A stretch of 64,000 nt of DNA from Guillardia theta CCMP2712 (GCF_000315625.1 NW_005434560.1:128020-192019), one strand, 5' to 3'. Positions 9,179-17,665 are shown, counted from the stretch's first letter. Notes: generated from the letters alone by a model not told the origin. A program made the numbers and translations.

Positions 9179-10525
9179 ATGGGCAACTACAACTCCAGCC
9201 ATGACCACATCAACGACAACCCAGACAACCCCATCCAGGACACTGCGGGGTGGAGAAACTCCGCGGGTGCCGTGGCTGCAACCACCGCAATAGAAAATGC
9301 AAACCACATCGCCATGGACCGCAACCTCCGCCAGCACGCGATCCGCCAGGCGGTGTATAGGGCCTTATACAAGGTGAGGTTCGAGCAGGTCACCCCACAG
9401 GAGGCTTTCTGGATCTACAAGTGGGTGAAGGCCCTGAACCTGGAATTGCAAGTCACGGAAGGCATCGCGGGCGCTTCCACTCTCTTGAGCTTATCGATCG
9501 TCATGAAACCCAACTTCGACGCCCTCTCGCGGCGCAACGAGGCGCTCAGCGTCGACTTCTGGAAGCAGTTCATCCAAACGGCCGTGAGGGATGCCAATAT
9601 GATCCCGGAAAACTTCTTTCGAAATGCAAACACCATGGAGGAAAATGCAATGAACAACCTCCGGAGCTTCAAGCGGCTTATCAACATCCTCGAGCAGAAC
9701 ATCCACACCCTCACCCCCGTGGCGTGGAACTCGCTCTCCGACGCCCTGCAGATCACCCGGCAGGTGTTCGTCGAGCGCGGGGTGGACCTTAACGATTTCA
9801 TCACGCGCAACGAGGACCAATCGACGGCAACCCCGAAATTCACCGAGAGAGAGCTGCTCACCTTCCTCTCCCGCCACCCAATCCTCCGCGAGAGCCTCTC
9901 CAAGGCCGCGGGCTCCATCCTCCAGTCCACCCTCAACCTCCGTGACGGGGCCTACTCCGGCATTCGCAAGCTCAACGCCAACGACGCTAGGATGATCGGC
10001 TACATCCTCTACCTCAAGAGCGAGGTCCGGAAGCTTGCAGACGAGATCAAGAACGTACTGACCGATGCACTCCTGAACCCGCACAAGTACGTCGAGTATT
10101 TCCTCGATGTCACCGATGCCGTGAGGGCGGACGCGTTCGACGAGTTCCTCGTATCGGACAGCAGGGCGGCGACCCGTAGAAGAGAAGCAGATAGGCCTGT
10201 CGCAGGAAGACGAGGAGGAGGAGGGGGCGGGGGAGGAGGAGGTGGTGGGGGAGGAGGAGGTGGTGGGGGAGGAGGAGGTGGTGGGGGAGGAGGAGGAGGC
10301 GGAGGAGGCGGAGGAGGAGGAGGAGGACGACGAGATGCTGCAGACGCAGCTCGAGTTGTGGGAAGAAGAGAGGCAGAGGCTAGTTCTATGCCACTGACAT
10401 CCAACCTCGATGGCGCACAGGACGACCCACCCCAGCGCGTCCCCACCACCGGGGGCTCGAACCCCCGCAAGTACATACGGATCAACGGGGAGATGGTTGC
10501 ACTCGATTCATTCAGGCAAGAATAA
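9179..10525 (+). CDS. Myristoylated-type protein with 38-Gly tract
   Basis: Protein of 448 residues. The N-terminus Met-Gly-Asn-Tyr-Asn-Ser fits the N-myristoylation pattern (Gly2, Ser6), which would anchor it to membranes. Residues about 45-330 form a helical domain. It is followed by an Arg-rich segment, an uninterrupted run of 38 glycines encoded by a GGA/GGT/GGG/GGC microsatellite (10214-10327), another Arg/Ala stretch and a conserved-looking tail. TATAAAAC at 9139-9146 is 33 bases before the ATG. The stop codon sits inside an AATAAA signal. Matrix or tegument role is a guess. Confidence 0.85.
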   Translation: MGNYNSSHDHINDNPDNPIQDTAGWRNSAGAVAATTAIENANHIAMDRNLRQHAIRQAVYRALYKVRFEQVTPQEAFWIYKWVKALNLELQVTEGIAGASTLLSLSIVMKPNFDALSRRNEALSVDFWKQFIQTAVRDANMIPENFFRNANTMEENAMNNLRSFKRLINILEQNIHTLTPVAWNSLSDALQITRQVFVERGVDLNDFITRNEDQSTATPKFTERELLTFLSRHPILRESLSKAAGSILQSTLNLRDGAYSGIRKLNANDARMIGYILYLKSEVRKLADEIKNVLTDALLNPHKYVEYFLDVTDAVRADAFDEFLVSDSRAATRRREADRPVAGRRGGGGGGGGGGGGGGGGGGGGGGGGGGGGGGGGGGGGGGRRDAADAARVVGRREAEASSMPLTSNLDGAQDDPPQRVPTTGGSNPRKYIRINGEMVALDSFRQE

Positions 10526-10526
10526 A
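10521..10526 (+). terminator. AATAAA polyadenylation signal over stop codon
   Basis: The TAA stop of the poly-Gly protein gene is inside AATAAA. Confidence 0.55.
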
Positions 10527-10538
10527 GAGTAGTATCAG

Positions 10539-12374
10539 TTAAGAAATATAGGGAAGGACCGAGAAGTGCATGCAGTCCGAGCCGCTGCGCCCCACCATGG
10601 ACAGGATACAGATGTCATGGACGTTCCCGCGTACCTCCGGGCGGTTGCGCTCGGTGCAGAGCCACACGGCGCGCAGGGTGTGCTCGAAGGGCGCGAGCTC
10701 GGGGTCCGCCCGGCACGCCGCCACGATGTAGCAGAGCCGCGCCACAGCCTCGCGGAGGTTACTGGCAGTGCCACCCCTTTCCATCCCTGACACGCCCATA
10801 TCCGCCGCCACCCTCGCCGCGGGGAGCAGGCGCATCCCGCCCACCGCGTAGAGCGCGTAGACCGCCCCGTTCCGGAGGAAGGAGATGAACTGGGCGGAGT
10901 CACCCTTGCAGGCCTCCGCCACGCCTCCCAGCATCCCCATCGCCTTGGCGGCAGGGAGGATCTGCGCCTGGATGGGATTCCCGTCACTCCCATAATCAAA
11001 TTGGAACTCTATGTCGATGCCGTCCGCCCTCCCGTAACCGCCCTCCGTCGCCGCCGCGGTGTACCCAGGGGCGTTGAGCAGGCGGATGCCGGCAGGCGCT
11101 CCCGCCGCCGCGTTCGCCGCGAGCAGGCAGTCCTGGATCTCCTCGTCGGTCATACCCAGCCGCATCAGGCCGCGCGTGTCCTCCTCCTTGATGCCGAGCT
11201 CGCGGAACACCGCGGGGGAGTTGCTCGAGCCGTGCGCGGAGAAGAGGTAGCGCTTGCTCTCGGTCCCGTCCCAATACCGCACGCCGCACGCCGCCGCGAC
11301 CGCCTCGAAGGGCGAGCCCTTACGGATGGGCTGCGTGGTGATCAGCCCCATGTCCGAGATGCGCCTCCGCGCCTCCTTCCGGTCCGTGAAAGTGCAGGGG
11401 ATGTCCGTGAAACTCCCTTGAAGCTCGAACATGGAGTGCGACACCGCCTTGGCCAGCGACCTGAAGCCGGTGACATAAGGGTCCCGCTTCACCACGGGCT
11501 CCAGGATGACAGAGAAGAGCCCGTGAGACACCAGCAGCGACCGCTTCATCTCTCCTCTCCCCAGCTCCGCGATGAAGCCCGGGGCCCTGTTGACGCTGCA
11601 GGAACGGAAGAGCACCGTCTCACCCCCCGCAGCGTGCAGCGTCGAAGCGCCGTGCTCCTGCAGGCTCCCGGCGATGCTCACGGCGTCCCCCTTCCGGTAC
11701 CGCACCTCCACCGTATCACCCGCCGACCTCGAGGTGGCCGCGCCCTCCACGCGCAGGAAGCTCTCGGAGCCGTGCGTCCGCTTGGTCAGGAAGTCCTGCA
11801 CCTCCGCATCCGAGGAGCAGCGCATGGAGGACCAGCGAGGCACGTTGCGCTCCAAAAAGTCCCGCACCGACGGGCAGCGCAGCGCGGAGGCGCCGGCGGG
11901 GGAGGCGAAGTGGAAGGCCTGCACCACGTTGGGATTGTTCACGCTGGCGTACACGCAGGACTGGATGCCGAACTTGTCACCCTCCTTACCCCCACCCTGG
12001 AACGCCAGCAGCACCCCGTCGGGCTTGACGGAGGCCTTCATCCCGCGCTTCTTCGGGTCCGCCACACCCCCCGTGCACAGACCCCCCAGGAAGTGCACAT
12101 CTCTCCCCTCCAGCTTGTCCGCGCGGAGGATCTCGCGCAGGCGTGCGCGGACGTAGTCGTTGCGAAGCCAGTGCTTGCGGACCTCCGCGTTGGGTGGCAT
12201 GTCGGTCCTGGCTGGCTTCGAAGCCAGTGACGATGCGGTCGAAGGCACCCTTCTTGGATCGTCCCTGCGCTGGCCCTGCATGAACCTCACCTTCCTCGTA
12301 TCCCTTCTCGTAGTATCCATCCTTGTAGCATCCATTCTTGTAGTGTTCCTCCTATCACCCGCAATCGACACCAT
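10539..12374 (-). CDS. Hypothetical 611-residue protein
   Basis: Large soluble protein with an N-terminal repeat of Arg-Met-Asp-Ala/Thr-Thr units (about 8-28) and a basic region, then a globular body rich in Gly, Ala and Cys. TATAAAAG at 12416-12423 lies about 42 bases before the ATG. Its last 30 residues end on a strand-like Cys-Met-His-Phe-Ser-Val-Leu-Pro. No signal peptide or membrane segment. It converges on the poly-Gly protein gene with a 13-base gap. No family recognised; a virion role is possible. Confidence 0.8.
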   Translation of the reverse strand: MVSIAGDRRNTTRMDATRMDTTRRDTRKVRFMQGQRRDDPRRVPSTASSLASKPARTDMPPNAEVRKHWLRNDYVRARLREILRADKLEGRDVHFLGGLCTGGVADPKKRGMKASVKPDGVLLAFQGGGKEGDKFGIQSCVYASVNNPNVVQAFHFASPAGASALRCPSVRDFLERNVPRWSSMRCSSDAEVQDFLTKRTHGSESFLRVEGAATSRSAGDTVEVRYRKGDAVSIAGSLQEHGASTLHAAGGETVLFRSCSVNRAPGFIAELGRGEMKRSLLVSHGLFSVILEPVVKRDPYVTGFRSLAKAVSHSMFELQGSFTDIPCTFTDRKEARRRISDMGLITTQPIRKGSPFEAVAAACGVRYWDGTESKRYLFSAHGSSNSPAVFRELGIKEEDTRGLMRLGMTDEEIQDCLLAANAAAGAPAGIRLLNAPGYTAAATEGGYGRADGIDIEFQFDYGSDGNPIQAQILPAAKAMGMLGGVAEACKGDSAQFISFLRNGAVYALYAVGGMRLLPAARVAADMGVSGMERGGTASNLREAVARLCYIVAACRADPELAPFEHTLRAVWLCTERNRPEVRGNVHDICILSMVGRSGSDCMHFSVLPYIS

Positions 12375-12415
12375 TCACCCCACACGACGGTCCCGCCCGG
12401 GATGCAAAGACCCGT

Positions 12416-12423
12416 CTTTTATA
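12416..12423 (-). promoter_or_regulatory. TATAAAAG box for gene at 12374
   Basis: 42 bases above the ATG. Confidence 0.8.
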
Positions 12424-12528
12424 CACACCCTCGATTCATCACAGGCATGCATCTACCAAACAAAACACGAGCAACATATATGAACCATTGCAGGGTAGAA
12501 GTACAAGGAAGACAGCATTGTCAGTAGC

Positions 12529-13080
12529 ATGCATTGGGCCAAGCACACCTGCGCCCTGATACCAGCATTCATGGTCCTCTTCTGGATCTTCATGTTTGCC
12601 TTCTCCAGGGCCTTCATGCTCTACTCGGAGTACCAGGCAGAGATCGCCAGGCTCAACGACGACGCATGGCTCCGGGTCAAGTGCAAGGACCCGGAGTTCT
12701 TCCACAACATCAAGCAGCACACCGACCTCTGCCTCAAGGTAGAGCAGAACGCCAGGAAGTCCTGCCTCCTCGTCGCCCTCAACACCGTCGCCTCCACCAC
12801 CTACCTCTGCGGCTACAGGAGCTGCGCCGACTACCTCACCGACGCCGTCCTCTGGGTGATGGGCTTCGGCCTCCCCGCCGTACTCCTCATCTCCGTATGC
12901 CTACTCCTCTTCCCCACGGTGCTCTACCCCGTCTACTCCTCGTACCTCAACCGTATGGCCGACCGCAGAGTCATGGCCCTCTACAACGCACCCTACGGGA
13001 TGGAGCACTACTCCGCCTCCCACCCCAGGCTCGTCTACCCCGTCATACAGGACATGGAGGATGCGAAGAAGTTGGTGTGA
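12529..13080 (+). CDS. Two-TM membrane protein with Cys-rich loop
   Basis: Protein of 183 residues with an N-terminal helix (about 9-31), a loop of about 75 residues carrying at least five cysteines (Lys-Cys-Lys, Leu-Cys-Leu, Ser-Cys-Leu, Leu-Cys-Gly, Ser-Cys-Ala) and a second helix (about 109-134), then a polar tail. The cysteines probably form disulfides on the luminal or virion-outside face. Likely envelope protein; no family recognised. Confidence 0.8.
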   Translation: MHWAKHTCALIPAFMVLFWIFMFAFSRAFMLYSEYQAEIARLNDDAWLRVKCKDPEFFHNIKQHTDLCLKVEQNARKSCLLVALNTVASTTYLCGYRSCADYLTDAVLWVMGFGLPAVLLISVCLLLFPTVLYPVYSSYLNRMADRRVMALYNAPYGMEHYSASHPRLVYPVIQDMEDAKKLV

Positions 13081-13125
13081 CAAAGTTGATATTCTCTCGT
13101 TGTACGTAGATCAATATATGTCATA

Positions 13126-13578
13126 TTAAAAATAATGCTTTACAGGAGCTACGCCGACTGATGATTCACACTGATGTGATTCACACTGGTCAGTTGGTAG
13201 GATGACTGGAGGGGTGGTGGGTTCATCTTCTTCGCCATCAAACTTTGGCTTACCCAGGTTTTTCGTATCTTTGGAACGCGTGATAAACTTGACCTCTGTG
13301 ATAACGACCTGCTTGGGCATGTAGGGTTTCTTCAGCTCCCTGGAACAGATATCCGAGAGCTTGACCTCCATGATGTTGCGGAGGTTCTTCCTGATATCCT
13401 CCTTGAGGTTCACCTGCGCATCGAGAAGAGAGAGGATCTGCAGGCACTCTTTCACCTCAGAGAGGCACGACTCCTGAGGTTCGTCTACGCTTCCCGAGGC
13501 TGAAGAATCACCAAACATCTGTTGGTGACGCACCCATGCCTGCAAGCGCTCAGTTGTCATCTTCTCAGTTCGATCCAT
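13126..13578 (-). CDS. Hypothetical 150-residue soluble protein
   Basis: Small soluble protein with a helical middle (about 45-80) and a low-complexity tail with two Gln-Cys-Glu-Ser units. TATAAAAC at 13612-13619 is 34 bases before the ATG. No family recognised. It is convergent with the gene at 12529 and divergent from that at 13731, separated by A/T homopolymer runs. Confidence 0.7.
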   Translation of the reverse strand: MDRTEKMTTERLQAWVRHQQMFGDSSASGSVDEPQESCLSEVKECLQILSLLDAQVNLKEDIRKNLRNIMEVKLSDICSRELKKPYMPKQVVITEVKFITRSKDTKNLGKPKFDGEEDEPTTPPVILPTDQCESHQCESSVGVAPVKHYF

Positions 13579-13611
13579 CGTGGCGAATAGTCAGACAGAC
13601 CCACATCAGGG

Positions 13612-13619
13612 GTTTTATA
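13612..13619 (-). promoter_or_regulatory. TATAAAAC box for gene at 13578
   Basis: 34 bases above the ATG. Confidence 0.8.
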
Positions 13620-13730
13620 CGCTTCGTTTTTTTTACTCCCTGTTTTTTTCATTTTTTATTTAAAAAAAAATTCCCGCCTTTTTTTAGGAGTCAATAAAAA
13701 GACCGCTGCGAAGTTCACCCTCCACTGCCC

Positions 13731-14120
13731 ATGCAATCCCAGGCAGCCGTCATGGAGACGCTGATGAAGAAAGACATCCAGCTGCAGAAGATGCAGCACG
13801 CCATCGACTGGTACAACGGGTACAAGCAGCACCGCGAGAAGGTCGACCGCGTGGTGTGCGCCAACCTCTCATCCTCAGACCGGTTGAACCCTACCCTGCT
13901 CACCAAGGTCGAGAGCGAGCTTTTCTCACCCGACAAGCGTTACCAAGAGTACAAGCCACCGGAGGACCTTCTCCCGCGGCTTGCTTTCTCGGACGTCGTC
14001 TCTCTCGACACCGCGGAGCTAGCCCTCCGCATCACCAGGATCGAGGAGGAGATCGATGCATGCAAGAAGCAACCAGCCTATCGCGCCATGATGCAAGAGC
14101 TGAATGATGCCTTGAAGTAG
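13731..14120 (+). CDS. Hypothetical coiled-coil protein
   Basis: Protein of 129 residues, mostly helical, with heptad-like segments at both ends (about 8-40 and 98-128). The upstream motif GTCAATAAAAAG at about 13690 recurs before the gene at 57080 and may be a weaker TATA variant. No family recognised. Confidence 0.65.
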   Translation: MQSQAAVMETLMKKDIQLQKMQHAIDWYNGYKQHREKVDRVVCANLSSSDRLNPTLLTKVESELFSPDKRYQEYKPPEDLLPRLAFSDVVSLDTAELALRITRIEEEIDACKKQPAYRAMMQELNDALK

Positions 14121-14205
14121 AGTTCTAATAAAAAAAAAGAAAGTATTTGTGGCTCTAAGCTTGTCGGTATGCCAGCACATCTCACCTCCAATAACACCCC
14201 CAACC

Positions 14206-14382
14206 ATGTCGGAAGAAGAATGCGATGTCGTGTTTGCAATCAACGAGAGTGAGGAGCAGATCGCAAGGAACATCGTCCGTCTGATCCAACACGAGAGACA
14301 GACGCAGCCTTCTCCCTCCATGGCAGAAGACACCATGGAGCAGGGACCGGGAGGGACAACTACCGGTGATTCATCGGTGTGA
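14206..14382 (+). CDS. Small acidic hypothetical protein
   Basis: A 58-residue frame starting at the ATG of Met-Ser-Glu-Glu-Glu-Cys-Asp. The frame is open from 14149, but the upstream TAATAAAAAAAAG (about 14126) places transcription start nearer the second ATG. Acidic, with a helical segment and a low-complexity Thr/Gly end. It is the last gene before the palindromic element. Reality moderately supported. Confidence 0.45.
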   Translation: MSEEECDVVFAINESEEQIARNIVRLIQHERQTQPSPSMAEDTMEQGPGGTTTGDSSV

Positions 14383-14390
14383 GAGGGGTA

Positions 14391-14815
14391 GGGTACTTAA
14401 CGGTACTAAATTGAGTAAATTTATAATACTTATATAGCCGGTCTCCCAGGAAAGGCCCCCCCCCTTGGCCAGAATCTGGAAACCGTTAAACCGTTAAACC
14501 GTTAAACCGTTAAAACCTTCAACCACAGTCCGGCGATTCTTGTCCTTTGATCATTTTAAATAAGGTTCGCCGGACATATATATATATACATATATTACAT
14601 ACATAGATACATACATATACATAGTATGTATATACATACATACATATACATACATATACATACATACTATATACTATATACATACTATACGTATACTGTC
14701 CGGCGAACCTTCTTTAAAGGTTTTAAAGACCGTTAACCTTTAACGGTTTAACGGTTTAACGGTTTTCAGATTCTGGCCAGAGGGGGGGCCTTTCCCTGGG
14801 GACCCAGGTCGGGGT
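14391..14815. other. Palindromic AT-core element, candidate origin
   Basis: A non-coding region of about 425 bases built as nested inverted repeats. Outer arms (about 14444-14516 and 14720-14803) contain GGCCAGAATCTG next to period-8 iterons: four AACCGTTA units on the left, three TAACGGTT units on the right. Inner arms are a perfect 15-base inverted pair (14562-14576 and 14697-14711) containing GTCCGGCGAA, with a third copy at about 14527. The core (about 14576-14696) is almost pure AT with CATA/TATA runs. The two flanking genes converge on it, so it is not a promoter. An AT-rich centre flanked by inverted protein-binding boxes is the plan of herpesvirus origins; TAACGG also fits the Myb core YAACKG. 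Origin function is inferred. Confidence 0.75.
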
Positions 14816-14850
14816 ATGAGGGCGATGATATTTTTTTATTTTTTTTTTAC

Positions 14851-15492
14851 TCAAACAGCGCATCGACAGATGTCGGCGACGGTGATGCGCCAGAGGTCCT
14901 CGGTGCGGCGCAGGATCTCCGTGTGGATGTCGGGGGAGACCATCTGCATGTACCAGGGGAGGTCCTGGTGGATGACGGTGATGTTGGCGGTGGGGGACGC
15001 TCCCGAGACCACGGGGGTAACGACGGAGACGGTGATAGAGGAGACAACGGGTAGGTTGGATATGACGGCGTTCTCGTTCATGACAAACCTGTCCGATGAA
15101 GTACAGTCGAGCAGGTCTTGGTCCTTGTGCTGGAAGGCCTGGATGTTGCCCACGAAGGGCTTCAGGAAGGCGGGTGGCGTGACGGGCACATGGTAGTCCA
15201 CGCTGCGGCTGAAGACGACGTGGGTGTCACAGGTATTGGAGAGGTCGGAGATGGGGATGTTCCTCCACTTTCCCAGGCTGATGCCCTGCACGCCGGAGTC
15301 CCAGCGGCTGAGCCTCTTCTTGATGGCGTCGTCGCTCATGTAGAGGACGTACTGCAGGGGCTTGTTGACATTGCAGTGGCAGGACGGGAAGGCAAGCGAG
15401 GAGGTGAAGGTAGAGAGCGATGATATCGGTAAGGGCAGAAAGAGTAAGACGGTAGCCAACAGCAGGAACGCTTCGGCGGCGGCCTGATTCAT
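14851..15492 (-). CDS. Secreted or virion-surface protein
   Basis: Protein of 213 residues with a clear signal peptide (about 1-26) and a mature part rich in beta-type residues, with cysteines at Ser-Cys-His-Cys, Thr-Cys-Asp, Asp-Cys-Thr and Cys-Arg-Cys. One sequon (Asn-Ile-Thr). No later membrane helix, so it is secreted or held by another envelope protein. TATAAAAC at 15536-15543 is about 44 bases before the ATG. Its 3' end abuts the palindromic element. Confidence 0.75.
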   Translation of the reverse strand: MNQAAAEAFLLLATVLLFLPLPISSLSTFTSSLAFPSCHCNVNKPLQYVLYMSDDAIKKRLSRWDSGVQGISLGKWRNIPISDLSNTCDTHVVFSRSVDYHVPVTPPAFLKPFVGNIQAFQHKDQDLLDCTSSDRFVMNENAVISNLPVVSSITVSVVTPVVSGASPTANITVIHQDLPWYMQMVSPDIHTEILRRTEDLWRITVADICRCAV

Positions 15493-15535
15493 GGCAGGGG
15501 TTTTCTGTTTTCTGGAAACACGCGGTCGTTTGCTC

Positions 15536-15543
15536 GTTTTATA
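15536..15543 (-). promoter_or_regulatory. TATAAAAC box for gene at 15492
   Basis: 44 bases above the ATG of the secreted protein. Confidence 0.8.
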
Positions 15544-15586
15544 CCCAAGCGGGTATTAGGGGTGGGATGCGTGGGGGGGCAGGGAA

Positions 15587-16516
15587 ATGGCGGGTCAAGA
15601 CGAAGCGATGGACGCTCGGCTTCTGGAGACTTATATCCCGGCTTTCTTCATGATCATGAAGACCATTGCCGTGCTGGGCTTCATCCCCTTCGCAGGCTGG
15701 CTGGGCATGTCAAACGAGCACGTCTTCAATCTCATTGGGACGCTCCTGTTTGTGGACCGCGTGCTGTTCAACGTGGAGGTGCAGGGTGGGATCGATTCCA
15801 ACATGTCCGTGGCTTGCGTCTTGCTGTGCTTCGTGATCAACACGGAGAGGGTATGGACAGCCTATGTCGACACGGCCCTGGATATTGTCCTAAATGTGAC
15901 TTGGTGCCTGCTGGCGCTGTTCCTGCTGGTGAAGGATGAGCTGCCCTTGGGCCACCACTGGATGATGTCCCTGCTCCCGAGCCCGGATATAATCATCGGG
16001 GCGGGGATGTTCTATGTCCACACCCTGCTTCCGCTGTCCTCCGCCTCCGTGCTCGAGCTCTCCATACGCGCCATCGTCTTCCAGTGCCTCTCCGTCAGCT
16101 GGTTCTACACCTTCCGGATGCGGGTCAGGGACCCCCTTGACACCCCCTTCACGCTTTGTATAAGTAGGTTCTTCCCCGTGATGTTCGTGGGCCCCATCGT
16201 CGCGTGCGTCTTCGCCGGGATGGTGTGGGTGTGCATCATGGTCAAGTTCTACCGGCAGCAGGGCGAGTTCCGGGCGTATTTTGTGCAGGTGGACAGGCAT
16301 CGGAAGGCCCCCACACCGGATCCCATCGAGACCCCCATCTTGTACACCCAGAGGAGGCAGAGGAACCAAGCCTCCCATTCCACTGTTTATATTCCTGGCT
16401 CTCCCATGCCTGTCCCTTACGAGAGCGCAGAGGACGCGGAGGGCGACGAGGACACCATGCTGCTCAGGGAGATGCTGCAGAGGGGCAGGGAGGGGATCGA
16501 GTCCGGGATGGTTTGA
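15587..16516 (+). CDS. Multi-pass membrane protein, about 7 TM
   Basis: Protein of 309 residues with about seven hydrophobic segments between residues 15 and 225 and a polar C-terminal tail of about 85 residues containing Arg- and acid-rich stretches. Seven helices prompted a check for a rhodopsin: I see no lysine in the middle of the last helix, so retinal binding is not supported. The last seven codons and stop are part of a 25-base unit tandemly repeated in the next promoter. No family recognised. Confidence 0.8.
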   Translation: MAGQDEAMDARLLETYIPAFFMIMKTIAVLGFIPFAGWLGMSNEHVFNLIGTLLFVDRVLFNVEVQGGIDSNMSVACVLLCFVINTERVWTAYVDTALDIVLNVTWCLLALFLLVKDELPLGHHWMMSLLPSPDIIIGAGMFYVHTLLPLSSASVLELSIRAIVFQCLSVSWFYTFRMRVRDPLDTPFTLCISRFFPVMFVGPIVACVFAGMVWVCIMVKFYRQQGEFRAYFVQVDRHRKAPTPDPIETPILYTQRRQRNQASHSTVYIPGSPMPVPYESAEDAEGDEDTMLLREMLQRGREGIESGMV

Positions 16517-16541
16517 GGGGATCGAGTCCGGGATGGTTTGA
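16492..16541 (+). repeat. Tandem 25-base promoter repeat
   Basis: Two adjacent copies of a unit containing GATCGAGTCCGGGATGG. The first overlaps the end of the membrane-protein gene; the second leads straight into a TATTTAAA box. A third, slightly diverged copy at 17076-17100 stands in the same place before the next gene. It is probably an upstream regulatory site copied with the promoter. Confidence 0.75.
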
Positions 16542-16548
16542 TGCGCTG

Positions 16549-16556
16549 TATTTAAA
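16549..16556 (+). promoter_or_regulatory. TATTTAAA box for gene at 16589
   Basis: Preceded by the tandem GATCGAGTCCGGG repeat; 33 bases above the ATG. Confidence 0.8.
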
Positions 16557-16588
16557 TGATCTGTGTGTGCAGGGATCAACTGTGTGTC

Positions 16589-16987
16589 ATGTTTGCCTAT
16601 TGGATTTTCAAGGAGCCCTACCAGCACATCTTTCAGTGCGATGAGGCTTGTAAGGCCACAGATGATAAGATCAGGGCCGTGGACAAGAAGGAGAATGATT
16701 TTAATGAGTTGCTTGATATGATGAATAAGGGTTACATCTACTGTGCATGCGACAAGAACACGCTGTCGGAAGAAGACCGCGAGTACTACGACCACAGAAA
16801 GAGCATCATTAAGGAGTACTTCACTGCCAAGCTCGAAGCTTACCAAGCGGCCATGGCCTGCCTGAAGAAGCACATGAAGACCCTCTCCGTGACGTCAAAC
16901 GCGGAGGAGCTCAAAAATTGCACCAAGCTCGAGACAGAGTTCGACAACGAGATCATCAGATACAGCATCAAGGTCATGGAGATGTAG
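16589..16987 (+). CDS. Hypothetical small helical protein
   Basis: Protein of 132 residues starting at Met-Phe-Ala-Tyr-Trp. The frame is open from 16556, but the TATTTAAA box (16549-16556) makes the ATG at 16589 the start. Mostly helical, Lys/Glu-rich, with Cys-Ala-Cys and other cysteines. Its promoter is nearly the same as that of the next gene, which also starts Met-Phe and has similar size, so the pair may be an old duplication or share only the promoter. Confidence 0.7.
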   Translation: MFAYWIFKEPYQHIFQCDEACKATDDKIRAVDKKENDFNELLDMMNKGYIYCACDKNTLSEEDREYYDHRKSIIKEYFTAKLEAYQAAMACLKKHMKTLSVTSNAEELKNCTKLETEFDNEIIRYSIKVMEM

Positions 16988-17020
16988 ACTCACCCTGTAG
17001 GATGTCCTGGTAGAATTAAA

Positions 17021-17071
17021 CAGAATAAACCTCTGCGTAATAATAACCATGTGCGCACCCGCGTGTATAAG
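17021..17071 (+). repeat. Direct repeat, regulatory, copy 1
   Basis: About 50 bases containing AATAAAC, CGTAATAATAACCATGTG and GTGTATAA. A second copy at 17613-17665 matches it at most positions. Each copy joins a polyadenylation-like AATAAA of the upstream gene to a TATA-type box for the downstream gene. Confidence 0.75.
17024..17029 (+). terminator. AATAAA signal after gene at 16589
   Basis: 37 bases after the stop, inside direct-repeat copy 1; a matching AATAAA at 17616-17621 follows the next gene. Confidence 0.55.
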
Positions 17072-17106
17072 GGACGGGATCGAGTCTGGGCTGGTTTGAT
17101 GCTCTG

Positions 17107-17115
17107 TATTTAAAG
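17107..17115 (+). promoter_or_regulatory. TATTTAAAG box for gene at 17145
   Basis: Same cassette as at 16549, with a diverged upstream unit at 17076-17100. Confidence 0.8.
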
Positions 17116-17144
17116 GATATTACACAACACGGGGGCATCACGTC

Positions 17145-17597
17145 ATGTTCAAGGCAATATACAATTTCTTTTCAGGGACGACGGGCAAGCGGAAGCGCTA
17201 CGAGATGGATGATGTAACGGTACCATGCAAGTGGACGAATGAACATTACAGCCCAGAAAGATGGATCTCGGAGCTGAGTGACGGTCCGTTTCTCGAGAAT
17301 GCAGAAAAACAACTCACTGTCCTCCGTCTATACGAGAAAGCCACTGAAGACATGATTCAGGATATGGAAGACACTAAACGTGAGATGGGATCCTTGAGAG
17401 ATGATCTTTCTCAGAATTGGCGGAATGCTACCGGTAGTCATGCACAAAGATATTTCGACATGCTTGCTAAAACCAACTCTATCATCCGTAACCACAAGTC
17501 GCTGATGACTAGGTTTGTAATTCCGTATCTCTACTGTGCCAGCAACATAGATTCGTTGAAGGAAGCCATCCATATGGTAAAGGAGAGTAGCGCGTAA
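17145..17597 (+). CDS. Hypothetical helical protein with basic patch
   Basis: Protein of 150 residues with a Gly-Lys-Arg-Lys-Arg patch near residue 15 (possible nuclear signal) and a long helical body. The TATTTAAAG box at 17107-17115 is 30 bases before the ATG, and a GTATAA box lies about 40 bases further up, so two start sites are possible. Same length class and promoter unit as the gene at 16589. No family recognised. Confidence 0.7.
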   Translation: MFKAIYNFFSGTTGKRKRYEMDDVTVPCKWTNEHYSPERWISELSDGPFLENAEKQLTVLRLYEKATEDMIQDMEDTKREMGSLRDDLSQNWRNATGSHAQRYFDMLAKTNSIIRNHKSLMTRFVIPYLYCASNIDSLKEAIHMVKESSA

Positions 17598-17612
17598 GTG
17601 ATGCCCGTGGTA

Positions 17613-17665
17613 GATAATAAACCTCTACGTAATAATAACCATGTGTGCACCCGTGTGTATAAAAG
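17613..17665 (+). repeat. Direct repeat, regulatory, copy 2
   Basis: Second copy of the 50-base unit at 17021-17071. Here it ends in a full TATAAAAG box that serves the 525-residue protein gene. Confidence 0.75.
17658..17665 (+). promoter_or_regulatory. TATAAAAG box for gene at 17714
   Basis: End of the second 50-base direct repeat; 49 bases above the ATG. Confidence 0.75.

Noticed and set aside
10009-10485. Antisense frame with a poly-Pro run
   Set aside because: It is the complement of the poly-Gly codons; the plus-strand gene has promoter, myristoylation end and domain structure.
14576-14700. CATA/TATA tract as a CRISPR or satellite array
   Set aside because: No spacers or fixed repeat units; it is the AT core of the palindrome.
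15587-16516. Seven-TM protein as a heliorhodopsin, which mirusviruses can encode
   Set aside because: No lysine in the middle of the last helix and no rhodopsin motifs.
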